Made by a program: the position numbers and the translations under genes
Part shown: positions 7,151-8,899 of the stretch, piece by piece
How positions within the stretch are numbered: position 1 is the first letter of the stretch
Layout of the letters: each line of letters begins with the position of its first letter
Notes under the pieces: model-generated
Told to the model about the DNA's origin: nothing
The model's input: only the letters and a program-made list of their open reading frames with translations
The model's database searches: none
From: JAQVUB01 sp033809415
GTDB taxonomy: Bacteria > Verrucomicrobiota > Lentisphaeria > Oligosphaerales > Oligosphaeraceae
Assembly (NCBI GenBank): GCA_033809415.1
Contig: JAPXLT010000202.1
Coordinates: forward strand, 1-8,899
Direction of reading: 5' to 3'
Length of the DNA: 8,899 nt

Positions 7151-7906
7151 ATGAAAGTTTGGCATTCTTTCCTTCTGGCTCTATTGAGTCTTTTGCTTTT
7201 CAACCTTGCCGGCGCCAAGGATTTTTCTGTCGAGTGCATATCCCTACCGGAAGGACTTGTGGCCTGTTGGCAGGCTGACAACTCCGACACTACGCTTCAG
7301 GATAGGGCCGGCAATGGCCTAACTGGCGTCTGTTCAGGCGAAAAGCAGAAACCCACCCTTGTGGAGACAGAGATCGGCCCTGCTTTTCATTTCACACATG
7401 TTGGAGAAAGTGGCGGTCCTTCTGTAAAAATTAAAACCAGTAGCCTGATCAATCCCCCTGCCCCGGAATTCACCATCGCAGCATGGATAAAACTCGATGC
7501 GGAGGCAAAAACACAGCACAACCGGATTCTAAGACTGAAAGACTCATATCATCTAATGGTTACCTGGAGCAAGTTGAGTTTTGATTATGAAACCGAGAAA
7601 AATGAAAAAATCGCCTATACCAGCCCTGAGGACTTTGAAAGAAAAATTTTCCCCGGCAAGTGGTATTTTGTTGCCGTGACTCACGACCGGGTTCGTGTAC
7701 GCATGTACATAAACGGCATGATGGTCTTGGATGAAAAAGCGCGTGGCTATCCCCGCGCTTCAAAAGCAAACAACAATCTCATTCTGGGAAACTACTGCTC
7801 CTCATTTACGAATGGCACTTTCCGCGGAATACTCGGACCGGTGCTGATGTTCAACCGGGCACTTGCTCAAGAGGATATCTTAAAAACCATCGCTGCTTTC
7901 CTGTGA
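7151..7906 (+). CDS. Secreted LamG / concanavalin A-like lectin-fold protein
   Basis: 251 residues. Signal peptide residues 1-22 (hydrophobic 6-20, cleavage likely after LAGA). Residues 33-251 form one LamG/ConA-like jelly roll: LVACWQADN and LQDRAGNGLTG at the start, the FTIAAWIKL strand (107-115), GKWYFVAVTHDRVRVRMYINGM (169-190), and the closing LILGNY...FRGILGPVLMFNRALAQEDI (210-243). No catalytic glutamate motif of laminarinase-type enzymes is seen, so a binding role towards a glycan or protein is more likely than catalysis. AAGGAG ends 8 bases before the ATG and the gap to the preceding gene is 12 bases, so the two are cotranscribed. It has the bare length of a single LamG module without a partner domain, and may serve as an accessory binding protein of the barrel protein. 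Confidence 0.88.
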   Translation: MKVWHSFLLALLSLLLFNLAGAKDFSVECISLPEGLVACWQADNSDTTLQDRAGNGLTGVCSGEKQKPTLVETEIGPAFHFTHVGESGGPSVKIKTSSLINPPAPEFTIAAWIKLDAEAKTQHNRILRLKDSYHLMVTWSKLSFDYETEKNEKIAYTSPEDFERKIFPGKWYFVAVTHDRVRVRMYINGMMVLDEKARGYPRASKANNNLILGNYCSSFTNGTFRGILGPVLMFNRALAQEDILKTIAAFL

Positions 7907-7922
7907 AGCCAAACGGAAAGCT

Positions 7923-7956
7923 TGGCGTGGGCTGACGCCCACAACCAGCATTTTTT
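7923..7956 (+). terminator. Intrinsic terminator after the LamG gene
   Basis: Stem GTGGGC (7927-7932) / GCCCAC (7937-7942) with loop TGAC, extended by TGG (7923-7925) / CCA (7945-7947), then six T at 7951-7956. It starts 16 bases after the stop codon. It is a sister copy of the terminator at 4059-4095, including the ACGAA repeat behind it. Confidence 0.85.
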
Positions 7957-7990
7957 AACCACGAACCACACGAAAAGACACGAAAATTTT
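7957..7990 (+). repeat. ACGAA dispersed repeat, copy 2
   Basis: AACC followed by ACGAA motifs at 7961, 7970 and 7980 (spacing 9 and 10 bp), then AATTTTTATA. With the terminator before it, this is the same compound element as at 4059-4130. Its left part (7952-7965) is a perfect 14-bp inverted match to 8218-8231. Confidence 0.8.
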
Positions 7991-8184
7991 TATATAGGGT
8001 TGTTGCTTCGACGGATGGAATGGCATGCGGCTTAAAAAGTAGCGCAACCGTCCCGGTTGTGATTGATACTTGCCCGCTCATGTTCGAATGTTCCCATGTG
8101 CAAGAGGCAGGATGCAGATTGGTCAGAGAAAAAAGACAGGAATTGGCGATAGAATTTCTGAATGTAACGATCAGCACACCGCCC

Positions 8185-8200
8185 AACTCTAAAAAGAGTT
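8185..8200. repeat. Perfect hairpin AACTCT-AAAA-AGAGTT
   Basis: A 6-bp perfect stem with a 4-base loop, immediately left of the inverted ACGAA repeat. It is followed by CGTGCTTTTT, so on the plus strand it might act as a weak terminator, but the stem is AT-rich and the T-run is offset. Confidence 0.4.
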
Positions 8201-8231
8201 CGTGCTTTTTCGTGCCTTTCGTGGTTAAAAA
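8199..8231 (-). repeat. ACGAA dispersed repeat, copy 3 (inverted)
   Basis: TTCGT motifs at 8199, 8209 and 8218 (spacing 10 and 9 bp), ending in GGTTAAAAA. On the minus strand it reads AACCACGAA then two more ACGAA motifs, as in copy 2. TTCGTGGTTAAAAA (8218-8231) is the exact reverse complement of 7952-7965. This copy has no GTGGGC hairpin next to it. Confidence 0.8.
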
Positions 8232-8426
8232 CTTTTTTGGACACGGACAATCCATAGGCGAAAGAACATTGCGGAGATTACGCAATTGCTGTCGCATCGG
8301 TCCCGGGGCAAGATATTTGCGCAGGATATAGGACACGGTGCATAGTGTCAAGGTGGAAACGAACCCGTCTGCCTTACTGCTTTCACAGAGATGAAAAATT
8401 TGGTGGGAGTCATGCACAAAAGGTTA

Positions 8427-8450
8427 CCCGTCGGACTGCCCGTCGGACTG
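8427..8450. repeat. 12-bp perfect tandem duplication
   Basis: CCCGTCGGACTG occurs twice head to tail (8427-8438 and 8439-8450) and is followed by another ACTG. It lies in gene-free sequence about 30 bases upstream of the second promoter. No function is apparent. Confidence 0.8.
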
Positions 8451-8480
8451 ACTGGCTAGAAATATATTTTAAAAAACAGT

Positions 8481-8508
8481 TTGACAAACGAATTTTAGGC
8501 GTTATAGT
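8481..8508 (+). promoter_or_regulatory. Sigma70-type promoter of the decayed LacI copy
   Basis: TTGACA (8481-8486, 6/6), 16 bases, TATAGT (8503-8508, 5/6). The predicted start is near 8515. Spacing matches the promoter at 1004-1031, but the -10 box is nearer consensus. With no terminator before 8773, this promoter could now drive the prepilin-like gene. Confidence 0.75.
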
Positions 8509-8523
8509 AGATTCAAATTTAGT

Positions 8524-8535
8524 TTTGACGTCAAA
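8524..8535. promoter_or_regulatory. Second copy of the TTTGACGTCAAA operator
   Basis: Identical to the palindrome at 1041-1052 and in the same place: just downstream of the predicted transcription start and 12 bases before the ATG at 8548 (14 in the first copy). The flanks differ (TTGG here against CCGGG there), so the shared 12 bp probably reflect a binding requirement rather than only recent duplication. Confidence 0.65.
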
Positions 8536-8547
8536 CTTGGTTTTGTT

Positions 8548-8690
8548 ATGTTAAAATCTACGATCAAAGATATTGCTTGTGTTGCTGGCATATCTGATAC
8601 GACTGTTTCTTTGGCTTTTCAGGCTAATTCTCGTATCAGCGGTCATACTCGTGCTTATGTTTTGTCATCAACGGCATCATGAATCCGTTT
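8548..8690 (+). pseudogene. Truncated LacI-family regulator remnant
   Basis: The first 40 codons encode a helix-turn-helix with about 32 of 40 residues identical to the regulator at 1067, including the whole recognition segment SDTTVSLAFQA. After GTTTT (8659-8663) the sequence jumps to DNA matching 1265 onwards (VINGIMNPF against VVNDITNPF), so about 80 bp covering the hinge region are missing, out of frame. The reading frame closes at TGA 8680-8682 after 44 residues. Homology fades near 8690-8708. The last 12 residues of a short frame ending at 8776 (QLIKTGNTRSDL) vaguely resemble the regulator's C-terminus (ELIVRNSSRLEP), which may be the far end of the same gene after a larger deletion; that part is weak. 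The 44-residue HTH peptide lacks the hinge and dimerisation domains, so specific binding would be poor if it is made. Confidence 0.85.
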
Positions 8691-8701
8691 AAAAAGGTAA
8701 G

Positions 8702-8776
8702 ATGTTTGAGATAGATCAGGCGAATGAATCCGGGCGACAATTGATTAAAACAGGTAACACAAGGAGCGATTTATGA
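8702..8776 (+). other. Possible 24-residue frame overlapping the prepilin start
   Basis: An ATG at 8702 opens 24 codons that end in TGA at 8774-8776, overlapping the prepilin start codon as ATGA. No Shine-Dalgarno is seen before it. It might be a leader peptide coupling translation, the C-terminal scrap of the decayed regulator, or chance. I favour a remnant. Confidence 0.25.
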
Positions 8777-8899
8777 AAACGAAAAATCAGAAAAACGCAT
8801 TCATCAGGAAAAATTGCAATAGCTTCAGGTTCACATTGATCGAGCTGCTGGTAGTTATCGCGATCATAGCGATTTTGGCCTCGATGCTGTTGCCTGCAC
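8773..8899 (+). CDS. Prepilin-type (pseudopilin-like) protein, 3'-truncated by the window
   Basis: 42 codons are visible. A charged, Lys/Asn-rich leader of about 19 residues is followed by FTLIELLVVIAII and ILASMLLPA, the class III/type IV prepilin N-terminal helix with the conserved Glu at +5 of the mature protein. The residue before the cleavage Phe is Arg19 instead of the usual Gly, a variant often seen in Lentisphaerae proteins of this type. AAGGAG (8761-8766) lies 6 bases before the ATG. In such genomes many paralogues of this kind exist, often next to LacI-type regulators and glycan-degrading enzymes; they are thought to be exported, surface or periplasmic proteins, but their role is not established. 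Expression probably comes from the promoter at 8481. Confidence 0.9.
   Translation, partial: MKTKNQKNAFIRKNCNSFRFTLIELLVVIAIIAILASMLLPA

Larger units (their letters stand above)
7991..8480. other. Gene-free stretch with small repeats
   Basis: No gene is supported here. Open frames on both strands cross the stretch but have no ribosome binding site, run through repeats and look non-coding. It holds an inverted repeat CAACCG-TCC-CGGTTG (8045-8059) just after GTAGCGC, a hairpin AACTCT-AAAA-AGAGTT (8185-8200), the inverted ACGAA copy (8199-8231), and a 12-bp tandem duplication (8427-8450). The remaining sequence may be decayed former coding or mobile DNA, but nothing in it is recognisable. Confidence 0.6.

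Noticed and set aside
8020..8331. Plus-strand frames in the gene-free stretch as small proteins
   Set aside because: No Shine-Dalgarno, and the sequence includes palindromes and dispersed repeats rather than protein-like codon patterns.
7851..8417. Minus-strand 188-codon frame across the gene-free stretch
   Set aside because: It runs through the inverted ACGAA repeat (producing the spurious TTKGTKKHE-like peptide) and into the LamG gene; no ribosome binding site and no family resemblance.
7991..8480. A tRNA, rRNA or riboswitch in the gene-free stretch
   Set aside because: No cloverleaf, T-loop sequence or recognisable aptamer core was seen; only short isolated hairpins.

Overview
The window most likely comes from a Lentisphaerae (Victivallales-like) or related PVC-group bacterium. 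Support for this is moderate: the C-terminal window edge carries a prepilin N-terminus of the FTLIELLVVIAII type that is hugely expanded in those genomes; LacI-type regulators sit next to secreted, multi-domain glycan-binding proteins; and intergenic ACGAA-type repeats of a kind common in such genomes occur three times. Base composition is near 50% GC, with AT-rich intergenic regions.

Layout. (1) Positions 1-32 hold a 7-bp tandem repeat that runs up to the stop codon of a minus-strand gene for a small secreted protein of unknown function (34-771). (2) A divergent intergenic region (772-1066) contains a hairpin and a G8/C8 tract in the leader of that gene, then a good sigma70-type promoter and a perfect 12-bp palindrome (TTTGACGTCAAA) in front of a LacI-family regulator gene (1067-2083). 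(3) The regulator is followed on the same strand by a creatinase/Xaa-Pro-peptidase-fold (M24) protein (2101-3267) and an amidohydrolase (3264-4055, 4-bp overlap), and this three-gene unit ends in a strong intrinsic terminator. (4) A second two-gene unit encodes a 987-residue secreted protein (CBM9-like domain, beta-sandwich region, GH-A-like TIM barrel, coiled coil, discoidin-like domain; 4175-7138) and a secreted LamG/concanavalin-fold protein (7151-7906), ending in a second copy of the same terminator element. (5) A gene-poor stretch (7907-8480) holds inverted ACGAA repeats bounding about 280 bp, small palindromes and a 12-bp tandem duplication. (6) At 8481-8690 there is a second copy of the promoter, the identical operator palindrome and the first ~40 codons of a LacI-type regulator, broken by an out-of-frame deletion. 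(7) Directly downstream a prepilin-like gene starts (8773) and runs off the window.

Working together (inference): the LacI protein probably controls its own operon through the palindrome just downstream of its transcription start. The cytoplasmic M24 and amidohydrolase proteins would process a small amide-, ester- or lactone-type compound, while the secreted barrel and LamG proteins bind and perhaps cut the parent glycan outside the cytoplasm. The most notable points are the duplicated promoter/operator/HTH module with one decayed copy, the abrupt codon-usage change inside the intact LacI gene, and the loss of most metal ligands in the M24 protein.
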